DNA of 64,000 bases from Rhizomys pruinosus (Eukaryota > Chordata > Mammalia > Rodentia > Spalacidae), in the NCBI GenBank assembly GCA_009823505.1, contig VZQC01011939.1, positions 3,310,411 through 3,374,410 of the forward strand, written 5' to 3'. Positions within the stretch are counted from its first letter, which is position 1. Every line of letters starts with the position of its first letter. The notes under the pieces were generated by a model. It searched no databases. It was given only the letters and a program-made list of their open reading frames with translations, and was not told where the DNA came from. The position numbers were made by a program, and so were the translations under genes. This document shows, piece after piece, positions 47,951 to 59,985 of the stretch.

Positions 47951-50238
47951 CAGAGCTCACAGTCCAGTCCTTATACATAAGCAGAGCTCACAGTCCAGTC
48001 CCTATACACAAGCAGAGCTCACAGTCCAGTCCCTATACACAAGCAGAGCTCACAGCCCAGTCCTTATACACAAGCAGAGTTCACAGTCCAGTCCTTGTAC
48101 ACAAGCAGAGCTCACAGTCCAGTCCCTAAAGACAAGCAGAGTTCACAGTCCAGTCCTTATACATAAGCAGAGTTCACAGTCCAGTCCCTATACACAAGCA
48201 GAGTTCACAGTCCAGTCCCTACACACAAGCAGAGTTCACAGTCCAGTCCTTATACACAAGCAGAGTTCACAGTCCAGTCCTTATACACAAGCAGGGTTCA
48301 CAGTCCAGTCCCTATACACAAGCAGAGCTCACATTCCAGTCCCTATACACAAGCAGAGTTCATAGTCCAGTCCCCATACACAAGCAGAGTTCACATTCCA
48401 GTCCCTATACACAAGCAGAGCTCACAGTCCAGTCCTTGTATACAAGCAGAGCTCACAGTCCAGTCCTTATACACAAGCAGAGCTCACAGTCCAGTACCCA
48501 TACACAAGCAGAGTTCACAGTCCAGTCCCTATACACAAGCAGAGTTCACAGTCCAGTCCCTATACACAAGCAGAGTTCACAGTCCAGTCCCTATACACAA
48601 GCAGAGTTCACAGTCCAGTCCCTGTACACAAGCAGAGCTCACAGTCCAGTCCTTGTACACAAGCAGAGCTCACAGTCCAGGCCCTATACACAAGCAGAGC
48701 TCACAGCCCAGTCCTTATACACAAGCAGAGCTCACAGCCCAGTCCTTATACACAAGCAGAGTTCACAGTCCAGTCCTTATACACAAGCAGAGTTCACAGT
48801 CCAGTCCTTATACACAAGCAGGGTTCACAGTCCAGTCCCTATACACAAGCAGAGCTCACAGTCCAGTCCCTATACACAAGCAGAGTTCACAGTCCAGTCC
48901 CTATACACAAGCAGAGCTCACAGTCCAGTCCCTATACACAAGCAGAGTTCACAGTCCAGTCCCTATACACAAGCAGAGCTCACAGTCCAGTCCCTATACA
49001 CAAGCAGAGTTCACAGTCCAGTCCCTATACACAAGCAGAGTTCACAGTCCAGTCCCTACACACAAGCAGAGTTCATAGTCCAGTCCCTGTACACAAGCAG
49101 AGTTCACAGTCCAGTTCACAGTCCAGTCCCTGTACATAAGCAGAGCTCACAGTTCAGTCCCTATACGCAAGCAGAGCTCACAGTCCAGGCCCTATACACA
49201 AGCAGAGCTCACAGTCCAGTCCCTATACACAAGCAGAGCTCACAGTTCAGTCCTTATACACAAGCAGAACTCACAGTCTGGTCCCTATACACAAGCATAG
49301 CTCACAGTCCAGTCCCTATACACAAGCAGAGCTCACAGACTAGTCCCTATACACAAGCAGAGATCACAGTCTAGTCCCTATACACAAACAGAGTTCACAG
49401 TCCAGTCCTTATACACAAGCAGAGTTCACAGTCCAGTCCTTGTACACAAGCAGAGCTCACAGTCCAGGCCCTAAAGACAAGCAGAGCTCACAGTCCAGTC
49501 CCTAAAGACAAGCAGAGCTCACAGTCCAGTCCCTATACACAAGCAGGGTTCACAGTCCAGTCCTTGTACACAAGCAGAGCTCACAGTCCATTCCTTATAC
49601 ACAAGCAGAACTCAGTCTGGTCCCTATACAGAAGCAGAGCTACCAGTCCAGTCCCTATACACAAGCAGAGCTCACAGTCCAGTCCCTATACACAAGCAAA
49701 GTTCACAGTCCAGTCCCTATACACAAGCAGAGCTCACAGTCCAGTCCCTACACACAAGGAGAGTTCACAGTCCAATCCCTATACACAAGCAGAGTTCACA
49801 GTCCAGTCCCTATACACAAGCAGACCTCACAGTCCAGTCCCTGTACACAAGCAGAGCTCACAGTCCAGTCCCTATAAGCAAGTAGAGTTCACAGTCGAGT
49901 CCCTGTACACAAGGTTCACAGTCCAGTCTCTATACACAAGCAGAGCTCACATTCCAGTCCTTGTACACAAGCAGAGTTCACAGTCCAGTTCCTATACACA
50001 AGCAGAGCTCACAGTCCAGTCCCTATACACAAGCAGAGTTCACAGTCCAGTCCTTGTACACAAGCAGAACTCACAGTCTGGTCCCTATACACAAGCAGAG
50101 CTCACAGTCCAGTCCTTGTACACAAGCAGAGTTCACAGTCCAGTCCTTGTACACAAGCAGAGTTCACAGTCCAGTCCCTATACACAAGCAGAGTTCACAG
50201 TCCAGACCTTGTACACAAGCAGAACTCACAGTCTGGTC
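47951..50238. repeat. Minisatellite, 31-bp unit, about 74 copies
   Basis: Head-to-tail units CAGAGCTCACAGTCCAGTCC + CTATACACAAG. Variation is mainly GAGCTC/GAGTTC, CTATAC/TTATAC/TTGTAC and single substitutions. One partial unit sits at about 49104-49117 and a shortened unit near 49910. The unit has no stop codon in any plus-strand frame and 31 is not a multiple of three, so all three frames stay open, cycling through the same 31-residue period; this yields the 312- and 257-codon open frames, which I do not regard as genes. Confidence 0.97.
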
Positions 50239-52446
50239 CTGCCTCCCTCACAGGAACAGAGCTCATGGCTCAGCCCATACCTCTCTGAAATAGAGCTCAC
50301 AGCCTTGTCTCCACAGCCTGACCATGCTGTCTTCTGAGTCCTAACAGGTTCTAGTCAAAGCTTGGTCATCCAGAGATAAGCAAGATAAGCTCCCATCAAG
50401 TCCTGAGCATCTCCATTTGCCTGCAGCTCCTTCAGTTTATCTGAGATTTCTGTGTCTTACATTCCCTCCAGCTCACATCCAAGTGAGGTCAAGGCTATGA
50501 CCAGGATTAATAGGCAGAAGAGACAGAGGCCTAGAATTCATACCCAGATCCCAGCCTGGTCCTTACTTGGCTACCTCATCTCCTAACAGGTGCTGACCAG
50601 GATTTACTTGCCTCCCCCCGACACCTTCGCAGCATGTCCAGTCTGTCCCTCTTGCCTGGCCCACCTCCTTCTTTCTGTCAGGCACTAATGCTGTCTATCC
50701 TTTGACCATCTTAACCACTCTGAGCTCTCTCCCTCTGCCGCTGAACAGCCATTCCCTGGCTCATCTCCACTCCTCCCATGCAGTCTGGACTCCACTGGGT
50801 TTCACATTTAGAGTCCTTCTCTTAGATACCATCAGGGGCACATCTTTTAATGCATACCTGGGAGCCCTGTTGGTTCCCATCGCTTAGGAAAGCCCCGGGG
50901 ATGGAGAACCACTGTCCTCCAATTCCCTCCACTTCTCCCCTGCCCTCACTCAGGCTCCATCCCTCGTCCTCCAGCTGACTGGAGGACTTGCTCTCTGCTG
51001 GTCCACAGGGGTGAACTTGAACTGGCATCCTTAGTGACCTTCCAGGACACTTCCAGCTGCCTCCAAAATGTAGCATCAGATTCATTTTAGGGCTGCTCCA
51101 GCACAGCAAGTTTTCCTCTGCACTCTTCTCTGTCCTCAGTCAGCATCTTGTAAATATCCACCCCTGTCTTCAAGGTCTTATTGTATAATCCAGGCAGGGC
51201 TTGAGCTCATGATCTTCCTGCCTCAGCCTCCCCAGTGTGGACTACAGGAGTGTTCCCCTGTACAAGGGCCTGTAGTTTTCTCTACCAGCTCTTTGCTCCT
51301 CTGGCTACAATGAGGTTTCTTCCACTATTCCATCTCATGGCAGCGATCTTAGCTATCAGCGCACTTCTCAGTGATTATCTACTGAACAGATGAAGTGTTC
51401 ATTTTTCTCCTGAAATCTCAGTCACAATAGACTTTTCTTCCTTCCTCCTATCAAGTTATCAAGCCCATTATGGGTTTTGTTGTCTTTTTTCTATTTTTTT
51501 TTTTTTTTTGCCTTTCCTTTTCCCTGGACACCAGCTCTTGCTATGTCCTCCCAATGATATAGGATTGTTGATCGTGTCCTAAGGACAACTGTGGAATTGC
51601 TTTTCTGTCTACCGTTATTGTGACAGCAGCGACACTGTCACTCTGTTTCTGCCAGGGAGCTCTCTATTGAAGAAGCCAGGATGCTCTGTACAGAGCAGTC
51701 TCAGCAACAGCCAGCTCTGCATCTGCTTCTTTCTCTTACATGGTCAACCTCAGAGAAGTCAAAGGACCATGCACAGTGACATCATAATCAAACTAGATGT
51801 TGTGGGGACAGAGTAGCAACTGTTGCACCTTCCCCCAGGAAGATTCTTCACCTGAAGGACACCAGCAATTCCTCTGCTCCAGCCTTTCTTTTGAGTGTTT
51901 GTTGTTTTATGAATGCAGGCTTCCCCCCTAACCCCCAAACTCCTGCCCCAAACTACCCTGTAACTTGCTGCATTTAACTCTCCAAAACCCACAGCCCTGC
52001 ACAAGCTGGAGCGATGGATGCCACCAATGGGTGGACCAGTTGTTTGAATAGGGCCTGTCCTCTTGTTCCTTGGGAGCATCTAACCATTTACTGATAGACT
52101 TTTAGGCTATTTTATTTCACAGATTTGTTTGCGTCTACTACAGAAAGCAAGTTGCGATAAATATGCACATCTTTATGCACATTTTTATAAGAGTTTTCTA
52201 AAATGATAATGTCAGTTTATTCTAAAATATGTAAAAAAAATCTATGCACATTTTAGTCAAGTGTGATCATGTGCATTTCTGCAAAACCTGCCCAGTTTCT
52301 GCCTGGGTGGTGGATGGCTTTGTCTTTCTTCTTGTCCAATGGAATAGGTTTTTGTGGTTGCCCAGGTTTACTTTCCTCTGAGCGCCAAGGGGTGGAACTT
52401 TGCCCCATGTGCTGGCCTTCACACTTCCTCATCTTTGCCCTTTTGG

Positions 52447-52449
<3 letters not shown>
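50239..52449. other. Upstream region, few features
   Basis: Possible B1/B4-related fragment on the complement at about 51178-51262 (GCCTCAGCCTCCCCAGTG). A T run at 51495-51509. Otherwise nothing recognised. Confidence 0.4.
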
Positions 52450-52477
<28 letters not shown>

Positions 52478-52601
52478 GGAGATAGGGTTTCCCTGTATCC
52501 CTAACTGGCCTGGAGTTCACCATGCAGACTAGGCTGGTCTTGATCTCACAGAGATCTGCCTGCCTTTGTCTCTTGAGTGCTGGGACTACCAAGCCTGGCC
52601 A
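52450..52601 (-). repeat. B1 SINE with (TTTA)n tail
   Basis: (TTTA)n at 52450-52476 is the tail; then GAGATAGGGTTTCCCTGTAT through GAGTGCTGGGACTACC on the complement. Confidence 0.9.
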
Positions 52602-53634
52602 TTTGTCTTCCTTTGAAAGACATTTTCAAAGTCTGTGCATTTTCATACAGTTTCAGAATCATATGCTGATTTGAGGTGCCCTAAGGCTGCAGCACAGAAT
52701 GTTTACACTCAACAACACCTTGTCCTCACCTGTTTAAATTGGTGTACCAAGATAAAAAATTCATATATATATGTATATATATAAAAATATTGTTCAAAAC
52801 TTCCATTTATGTATGTGAAATTATCCTAGTAAATTTTTAGTTTATAATTTTATTAGAGTTTTTTTCCCCAAAGTATTTCATTTGCCTTTTGGATGAAAGG
52901 AAATCCTAAAAGAATGAAGCAAAACTATAGAAACTGCTGCCCACTAGTGACAGTGGGTCGGCTGTGACACAGTGGAGTATAAGAAACACACAACTCCTCA
53001 GAGTGCTTACAGAGATGACTGCTTCAAAGTTATGAATGAGTGGCTTTGGGGGTGGGATATAGGAGGAGGCAGCTTGGAGTCTACATAGCACAACTTAGGG
53101 AGCCCCCCCCACACCTGTGCCCATTTCCTTTGCCTTTTCCCCCTCAGCTTCAATATCACAAAAAAAACCAAAAACCAAAAAACAAACAAACAAAAAAAAA
53201 CCACAGACTAAGAGCCATAGTTTCTCATGAACTTGATGTGAGGGCAAAATGGTGGTAAATGAAACCACAGAAGGGCCCGGACTTTACAAACTGTAAGACA
53301 TTCATACACACAGAGGGTGAGCTGTCAGCCCTGCATGTCCCAGGAACAATGTACACAACACGAGGGTGCCATCAGTACACGGAACTGTGTTACTAAGCTG
53401 CCCCTGCTGGATGTGGTTTGTGTGTGTCGCATGTCCTTCTCTTTACAGAGACACCCCACCATCTGAGGACACCATACTGCAGTGGCCTTTGAAGCTGGAG
53501 TTGATACAAATGCATCAACAGCGGAGTCAGAAGATGGGGCTCTGTGTATGGGGTTCTCTTCCTCTCAATTTACAAATCAGAGCTGGGATATTCGAGGAGG
53601 AAGTAACAACCATTAAGGGGAAGTGGAAAACCAG
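52602..53634. other. Upstream region, nothing recognised
   Basis: A short TA-rich palindromic run at about 52763-52783 and A-rich runs at 53158-53200. No family assigned. Confidence 0.4.
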
Positions 53635-53948
53635 TGTGGTGTTTGAATATGTGTCCCCCATAGGCTCAACTTGGTCAGTTGGTGGTGCTGTCTGGGGAGA
53701 GTCAGAGAGTCCTCAGGAGGTGTGGCCTAGCTGGGAGAAGCACATCACTGCAGGTGGGGTTTAAGATTTCATAGCCTTGCCCCACTTCCAGTCACTCTCT
53801 ACTTCCTGCAAGTGCTTGAAGAGGAGAGGCTTTCTGCTCTTCTTCCTGCCATGCTTCCCTTGCCATGTTGGACTCTTAAATTCTTCCTTCTATAAGTTTC
53901 CTTGTCCATGCTGTTTTTATCACAGAAACAGAAAAGGAACTAACACAG
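53635..53948 (+). mobile_element. ORR1-like (MaLR) solo LTR
   Basis: TGTGGTGTTTGAATATGTGT at the start, AGTTGGTGGTGCTGTCTGGG and AGGTGTGGCC in the body, and CACAGAAACAGAAAAGGAAC at the end. Same type as 29.95 kb. Confidence 0.75.
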
Positions 53949-54194
53949 CCAGAGTGAGTGCTTCACCAAGAAAAGCAGAAATACTGCAAGGACAGACACA
54001 AGGGGACCCAGAGCTGTGGGGATAGAGGGCCAGGTGCTCAGGCTGAGGGTGTGAACACCATAGATCTGTTATGGACCAGGTATTCCTGCAGATATGGATG
54101 GAGAGTTCCATAACCAGTTCTGTACACACAGGGAGGTAGGAAGTAGGGGGTAGGAGGACATGCTGGGGAGACAGGTAGCACTTACCTTGTAGGA

Positions 54195-54245
54195 AGCCTT
54201 CTCTCCTGAGGATGGAGGCAGGGTGACTCTGTGGGCAGGACGCAG
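54195..54245 (+). repeat. 45-bp direct repeat, copy 1
   Basis: TTCTCTCCTGAGGATGGAGG followed by CAGGGTGACTCTGTGGGCA; matches 56268-56312 with a few mismatches. Confidence 0.7.
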
Positions 54246-54278
54246 GCCCAGAGCCAGCTCTCTCTAGGCTCTCCCCGG

Positions 54279-54400
54279 TCTTCCCCAGGTTGTGACTATG
54301 GCCAAGTCACTTAATTTCTCTGTGCCTCCATTTCTCCATCTGAAAAACAGGAAAACCATAAAGCACCTAAGGATCTCATGCCCATGTGGGGAGGATGGAA
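54279..54400 (+). repeat. MIR SINE
   Basis: TGTGACTATGGCCAAGTCAC, TTAATTTCTCTGTGCCTCCA and TTTCTCCATCTGAAAAACAG match the MIR core closely. Confidence 0.8.
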
Positions 54401-54692
54401 ATGTAAGTGGGGATCCTCTTGTAGGGACCAGCATATGGGCTAGCCACATGACTCTCCATGCACAGCTGTTCTTTCAACTTTGAGGCAGGGCTCCCCTGAT
54501 CCCTACTCAGGCCAGATTTTCCAGAGTAGCCCTGTCCTGAGCGTCTTCTCCTTGCCTTTTGGGTGAGATGAGGGTTGTGGGAGGCACTGTTCCCCTGATA
54601 AAGGTTCTTGTGATGAGTTCCTCCAGGAAGCTACCAAGACCCTGTTTCCCAGATTTGGGATAGAATCTACCTGCACAGTAGCCTTGTGGGTG

Positions 54693-55472
54693 AGTTTCAT
54701 AATGGAATTAGAAAAAAGTACTACTGACATCATCAGTACAAAGAATAAGATACCTAAGAATAAATTGAAGAGATTCAAGACATTTACACTGAAAACTATA
54801 AAATACTGTTTTAAGACATTAAAGATGTAACTATATTACAGAGATATAGTAATAAAAACAGGATGGTAACTGGCCCCCAAACACATGGGTACATCAGTGG
54901 AACAAAATAGAAGACCCAAACATGGCTGCATGTAATTACAGCCACCTGACAGTTGACAAAGATGCTACAAATACACACTGGAAAAAAGACAACATCTTCA
55001 GCAAATGTTGCTGGGAAAACTGGATGTCCACATGTAGAATAATGAAATTAGACCCATATCGATCACCCTGCACATAAAACAATTCCAAATGGCTCAAAGA
55101 CCTCAATGTGTAGCCCAAGCTGCTGAAACTGTTAGAATACCACAGAGAGCACCTTACATGACAGATGCAGCAAAGGACTTTCAGAATTGAATTCTTTTCA
55201 CCGAAGAATAAAGCCAACCATTGACAAATGAGACCTCATACAGATAAAGTGTTTCTATATAGCAAAGTAAACAATTGAGTGAAGAGGAAGCTCAGAGAGT
55301 TGGAGAGAATCTTTGTCAGCTCTGCATCTGAGAAGATAAATATCTAGATTATATAAAGAGCTCAAAAAACAAGGCATCAAAACCAATGACTCGGTTTTAA
55401 AAAATGAGTTACAGATCTGAACAGAGAGCTCTCAAAAGAAGAAATAAAAATGGCTAAGAAATATCTTTGAAA
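54693..55472 (+). mobile_element. Old LINE-1 ORF2 fragment, 5' piece
   Basis: AAGATACCTAAGAATAAATT, CATTTACACTGAAAACTATA, ACAAAATAGAAGACCCAAA, TTGCTGGGAAAACTGGATGT and AGCTCTCAAAAGAAGAAAT follow the C-terminal half of LINE-1 ORF2. Several stops and indels; not functional. Interrupted at 55473 by a SINE cassette and resumes at 55986. Confidence 0.9.
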
Positions 55473-55620
55473 GTGTTCAACATGAGTGTTCAGTATGAGT
55501 GTTCAACATGAAGTTCAGTATGAGTGTTCAACATGAGTGTTCAGTATGAGTGTTCAACATGAAGTTCAGTATGAGTGTTCAACATGAGTGTTCAGTATGA
55601 GTGTTCAACATGAAGTTCAG
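55473..55620. repeat. 51-bp tandem repeat at a SINE insertion junction
   Basis: Three near-identical 51-bp units start at 55473, 55524 and 55575, each made of GTGTTCAACATGAGTGTTCA-type half units. The seed GTGTTCAACAT is the LINE-1 target sequence itself. Confidence 0.92.
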
Positions 55621-55790
55621 CAGTTAGGAGCATCAGCTGCTCTTGCAGAGGACCCAGTTTGATTCCCAGCACCCACATGGTAGCTTACAACTATCTGTAA
55701 CTTCAGTCCCAGGGAATCTGACACCTTCTGACCTCTGTGGGCACCGTGTGGTATGGATGCAGGCAACACACTCATACACATAAAAATGTT
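55617..55790 (+). repeat. B2-type SINE, 5'-truncated
   Basis: Begins inside the head (CAGCAGTTAGGAGCATCAGC), retains B box GTTTGATTCCCAG and ends CACACTCATACACATAAAA. The first ~18 bases of the family head are missing, replaced by the tandem repeat. Confidence 0.9.
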
Positions 55791-55792
55791 TT

Positions 55793-55972
55793 AGCTGGGC
55801 ATGGTGGCACGCATCTTTAACCTTAGCCCTTGGGAGGCAGAGGCAAATGGATCTCTGTGGGTTCAAGGCCAACCTGGTCTACTTAGAGAGTTCCAGGACA
55901 GCCAGAGCTACAGGGAGACCCTGTCTCAAAAAGACCAAAAACAAAAAACAAACAAGCAAACAAAGTGCAATA
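55793..55972 (+). repeat. B1 SINE
   Basis: AGCTGGGCATGGTGGCACGC through GACCCTGTCTCAAAAAGACC, with an (AAAC)n tail. Directly abuts the B2-type SINE. Confidence 0.95.
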
Positions 55973-55985
55973 AAAACTTTTAAAA

Positions 55986-56230
55986 AAGTGTTGAACATCT
56001 TTAGCAACTAGGGAAATGCAAATTAAAACTACTTTAATATTTCACTTACTCCAATTAGAGTGCTTAGATCTGTAGAACAACTGACACCAAATGCTGGCCA
56101 GGATGTGGCCAATATGTGAGGAAAGGAGTATTTTGGATTACAAACTTCATAGTCATTATAGAAATCAGTGTACAGAATTACCAAAAATCTAAAAATAGAC
56201 CGACTTCATGACCTAGCTCTACCATTCCAG
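55986..56230 (+). mobile_element. Old LINE-1 ORF2 fragment, 3' piece
   Basis: Continues the split LINE-1: AACATCTTTAGCAACTAGGG, AAATGCAAATTAAAACTAC, CCAAATGCTGGCCAGGATGT. AAGTGTTGAACAT here and AAGTGTTCAACAT at 55471-55483 are the target duplications of the inserted cassette. Confidence 0.9.
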
Positions 56231-56267
56231 GTTGTTATAAACCTTAACAGATAAGGATAGACAGAAG

Positions 56268-56312
56268 CTTTCTCTCCTGAGGATGGAGGCACGTTGGCTC
56301 TGTGGGCATGCC
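56268..56312 (+). repeat. 45-bp direct repeat, copy 2
   Basis: TTTCTCTCCTGAGGATGGAG then GCACGTTGGCTCTGTGGGCA; partner of 54195-54245. The two copies bracket the split LINE-1. Confidence 0.7.
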
Positions 56313-56884
56313 TGGAAATGGTGCTCTGGGGACTTACAAATATCCACATTTCAGTTACTCAGATGACATGGACCACCTGCCCCAAAATGTGGGCTCACCA
56401 TCCTTGGGAATTCCTGTATGAGCTAATTTAGAATCGGGGAATTACTACGGCCATTGTCCCAGGGACTCTGCATCCCTACTTCCAACCTGGAAATCAGTAC
56501 TCTTCCACTGTTGGCCCCTGGGCACTGATCTGTATACTCTGCTCTTGCAAACCCAATTCTCTTGGAAGGATAATCTCACTTACTCAGACACCAAGTGTGT
56601 ATTCAGACATGAATATTTCCCCAGAAGATAATCGCATGGGCTGCAGATCTGAAACAAACTAGACCAGATGTAGTTTGTTTTCTGTTTGGCTTTGAAATTT
56701 AAAACAGAAGAGTCTGTCCTGTCCTCTGCTTTTGCTAGAACAGTTTCACTTAAATTCCCAACGATTATCAGTCTCATGGTACAGTCAGTCAGTCCTCTGA
56801 AACTGACAGGCATCAGTAAGTACAGGGAGTTTTGATCCGGTCTGCCTGTGCCCAGTGGTTGCTAATGTAGGCTTGCAGGTTTGA

Positions 56885-57062
56885 TAGAAAGAAGGAAGGG
56901 AAGGGGAGGGAAGGGAAGGGAGAAAGGCAGAGAGGGAAGAAGGGAGGGTGAGAGGGAGAGAGGGAGGAAGGAAAGGGAGGAAGGGAGAGATGGAGGGAGG
57001 GAAGAGAAGGAGGAAGGGAGAGAAGCAAGGAGGTCGGGATCAAGAGAAAAGGAAGGAGAAAA
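56885..57062. repeat. Purine-rich (GGAA/GAGG)n tract
   Basis: About 175 bp of almost uninterrupted purines on the plus strand; mirror-repeat composition able to form triplex DNA. Confidence 0.93.
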
Positions 57063-57317
57063 ATAAGTCAGAAGAAAAAAAATTGTTCCATTGTCCAGTG
57101 AAGGAGTCTAGTTTTAATTGAGGATCTAATACTGTAAGCGACTGAACCAACTAGTAAATGTTTAATGATAAATGGTTTAGATCAGACAGCATTGGGTTTT
57201 TATATCACTGCCGCTTACTACCTCATGGTCCGAATATGTTGTTTTATCAGCATTAATTTTCTGGGGTTTTCAATTTCTAGATTAAGTGATCCACTGTTGT
57301 AGTTTCTGTCAGCTTTC

Positions 57318-57668
57318 TAGGCATAGCAGAGGAGTGACCCTCCATGAAGGGATTTCCTCACTGGGTTTGACCTGTGGCCGCATCTGTGAGGCATTTTCTT
57401 AATTGCTAATTGATTTAGGAGGGCCCAGCCCGCTATGGGCAGTGCTGGCCCCAGGAAACTAGGCCTGGGATGGATAAGAAAGGAAGCTGAGCAAGCCAGG
57501 GGAAGAAAGCATGTAACCAGAGTTTCTCCATGGTCTCTGCTTCAGGCCCCTGCCTTGGCTGCCTTTGATAATGGACTGTAACCTATAAGCCAAGTAGCCC
57601 CTTTCCTCCCCAGGTTGGTTTTGGTCAGCATTTTATCACAGTGGCAGAAAGCAGACTGGACACTAAAG
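57318..57668 (+). mobile_element. URR1-like hAT-Charlie relic
   Basis: GAGGGCCCAGCCCGCTATGG, CTCTGCTTCAGGCCCCTGCC, AATGGACTGTAACC and ATTTTATCACAGTGGCAGAA follow the order of rodent URR1-type non-autonomous DNA elements. Family name is from memory. Confidence 0.55.
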
Positions 57669-59552
57669 GTGTCAGCTTCCTGCTGAGTGCTCAGCAGGCA
57701 CTCAGTAGGCAATAGAAGGCAGTGGCCTGGACACCAGGAGCCACTGTTAGTCACTCTACATCTCTGCTTCTCCTGCGCAAGTGTGATGCAGTAAATGAGC
57801 AGAAAACTACCTGCCAAACCCTTGGATTTAGAAGAGACACTGGTGATAAGCCAGTGAGAGAGGCTCTACAGGACCCAGCAATGAAGAGTGACAAGGTTGA
57901 TGAAATGTTGCTACAACCTCCATAGCCAAGTCAAAAGAAATATCAGAAGCTAAGGTCAACTCCATCACTGTCTAAATATTCAGGAAAATAGAAAGTATGA
58001 AGGAAGAGAATGGAAAAAAAATTACAAGAGTATTCTTGAGTCAGTAGAAAACGTATGGACATCATTAAACTTACCACCAAACAACAAGTGAGGAAAACAT
58101 TACTGAGACAAAAATGGAATCAAAACATTGATGACACATTCAACTCTAATGCTCTAACACTGTCTTTTAAATTCTTTGGCAAAACTACAGTTGTTAAAAG
58201 AAGTATTTTGCAATCAGCAAATATTCAACTGGGTATTAGTTATGTTACCAAGAAACATACATGCCAATAGCTTGTAATGCTTAAAATTAAACAATTAAAT
58301 CATGTATTAATGAGTGACAAGCAAGCGAACTGTGGTACAGCTCATTTTTGGCAAATTTAAATTGGGCCCTAGGTACCTACTTACTAAAGTTGTCAGAGAA
58401 AGTGTACTCATTTGTGGGTTTTTATTTTGCTAACAAGCTATGTTAGATGACGCTCCTTAAAAGAGAGGCAGTGATATTGAGACAAAGCAAGATTTTTTGC
58501 CTGCAGGCCACTGTACTGACTTAGAACACAGTGCTTGTGAAGGCAGCCTCCACCCTCCAGGGCAGCAGCAGGGGGGGTGGGGGTGGGGGTTTGAAGCCAC
58601 AGAAGGGCGGGAGGAATTCTCCGTTGTGCAGCAAGATGAGAGGGTCTCAGAACTCCTCTTTCTTGGTTTTCAGTCCATTTTTAAAAATAGTAAGTCAGTG
58701 TCAGTAATCCCTTCTGGGAAATAAATTTCAGGAAAATGAGATCTCAGACGAAATTTATTTCTGTTTATTTGCTTTCGAGAATACATGTATTCACGCATGT
58801 CTGTACTGGGCTCTTGGCTCCCCAGGGCTAGGCAGGTCTGTCATCATAAGACTCACACTGGGTTCTGGGGACTCACTAGTCCATTCTTAGTCCCCTTCCA
58901 GAGTAACTGGAGGTGACCTGGAGAAAGAAATAGTCCACTCTGGGTGAATCCATGGCTCTAGTGTGCAGCCATGATCTCTTTCCTCGAGTTCTTCGCTCAT
59001 TGTGGAGACAGCCCTGTTTCTTTTCAAAATCAGGACCCAAGGGACTTGTTCCAAGACTCAAATATTGGAACTATCTCTTCCTCTGTCACGCATGACATTC
59101 ACAGTAGGGCACTGATTTGTTGGAGAAAGCCAGGGTGATGTTTTTCTCCCTCAGACAGCACTGGGGCTAGTCTGGCTTCTGGCTACTCAGGCCTGGCTTT
59201 CCTGCAGCCTGACGATGAGATTCCCCCCTCTCTCCTGGTACCCTGAGTTTTGTGTGGCCTCTCCTTTTGTCTTACTGCTCAGCCTCAGTGCACTATGGAA
59301 TCTGCAGGGACAGTCCTCACTGAGTTTCAGTCCCCGGCCATCTTCCGGGAAGCACTGGCCTGTGGCATTTGGCCCGCAGCTGGAGTACTGCTTACACAGC
59401 CTCCTGCAATCCTGTCAACAAACCTGACCTTTCCTACGTCACCCCACCCACATCTTCTTTCCTTCCTGCCTTTTCTTATTGAAGGTATGAAGCACAATGT
59501 TACATGGTAGCATAGCAATTTGCTAAGCTGTTCATTTTCTCTGCTGTCGTAG
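57669..59552. other. Upstream region, few features
   Basis: G7-T-G5-T-G5 run at 58571-58589 may form a G-quadruplex. The 71-codon frame at 58055 is AT-rich and matches nothing I know. Confidence 0.4.
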
Positions 59553-59692
59553 TTTTTTATTTTTGGTTTCTTTGAGAGAGGCTGGCTGGGTACATGCTAT
59601 GTGGCCCACGTTGTCCTTGAACTTGAGGGAATCTTCCTGTTTCCTCCCGGTAAACACTGCCATTAGAAGCGTATACCATCATGCCTGGCTAC
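59553..59692 (-). repeat. Old B1-related SINE
   Basis: TTTGAGAGAGGCTGGCTGGG, TTGTCCTTGAACTTGAGGGA and CGTATACCATCATGCCTGGC on the complement. Confidence 0.7.
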
Positions 59693-59749
59693 CATAGAAT
59701 TAAACGAATTAGTATTTATTTTTCTATTTTATTCACCCCCCACTTTGAT

Positions 59750-59985
59750 CTTATATAGCTGAGGCTGGTCTCAAACTCTATATACTAAAGATGACCTTGG
59801 ATTCTAATCCTTTCACTTTCTAAATACTAGGTCAAAGATGACCTTGAATTTCTAATCTTCTTTCCTCTAATTTCTAAGTACTAAGATTGCAGGTATGTGA
59901 TTGGTTTATTCAGTCCTAGAGAATCAAACCCAGGGCTCTGTGTAGGCTAGGCAAGTTCTCTACCAACAGGGCTGTGTCCCAGGCC
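59750..59985 (-). repeat. B4-like SINE
   Basis: B1-like part (GCTGAGGCTGGTCTCAAACT) followed by the ID-like part (GAATCAAACCCAGGGCTCTG, TAGGCTAGGCAAGTTCTCTA). Contains an internal direct repeat AAAGATGACCTTG (59786, 59834). Confidence 0.65.

Noticed and set aside
47951..50238. CRISPR-like regular array
   Set aside because: Units are contiguous with no unique spacers, and the DNA is clearly mammalian.
48436..50337. Plus-strand open frames of 312 and 257 codons resembling a repeat protein
   Set aside because: Product of the 31-bp minisatellite, open in every plus frame; no splice signals, start context or family match.
57236..57300. Possible conserved element before the URR1-like relic
   Set aside because: AT-rich with one TTAATTT core only; too little to call.
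58055..58270. 71-codon plus-strand frame
   Set aside because: AT-rich, no homologue recognised, no neighbouring exon or splice pattern.
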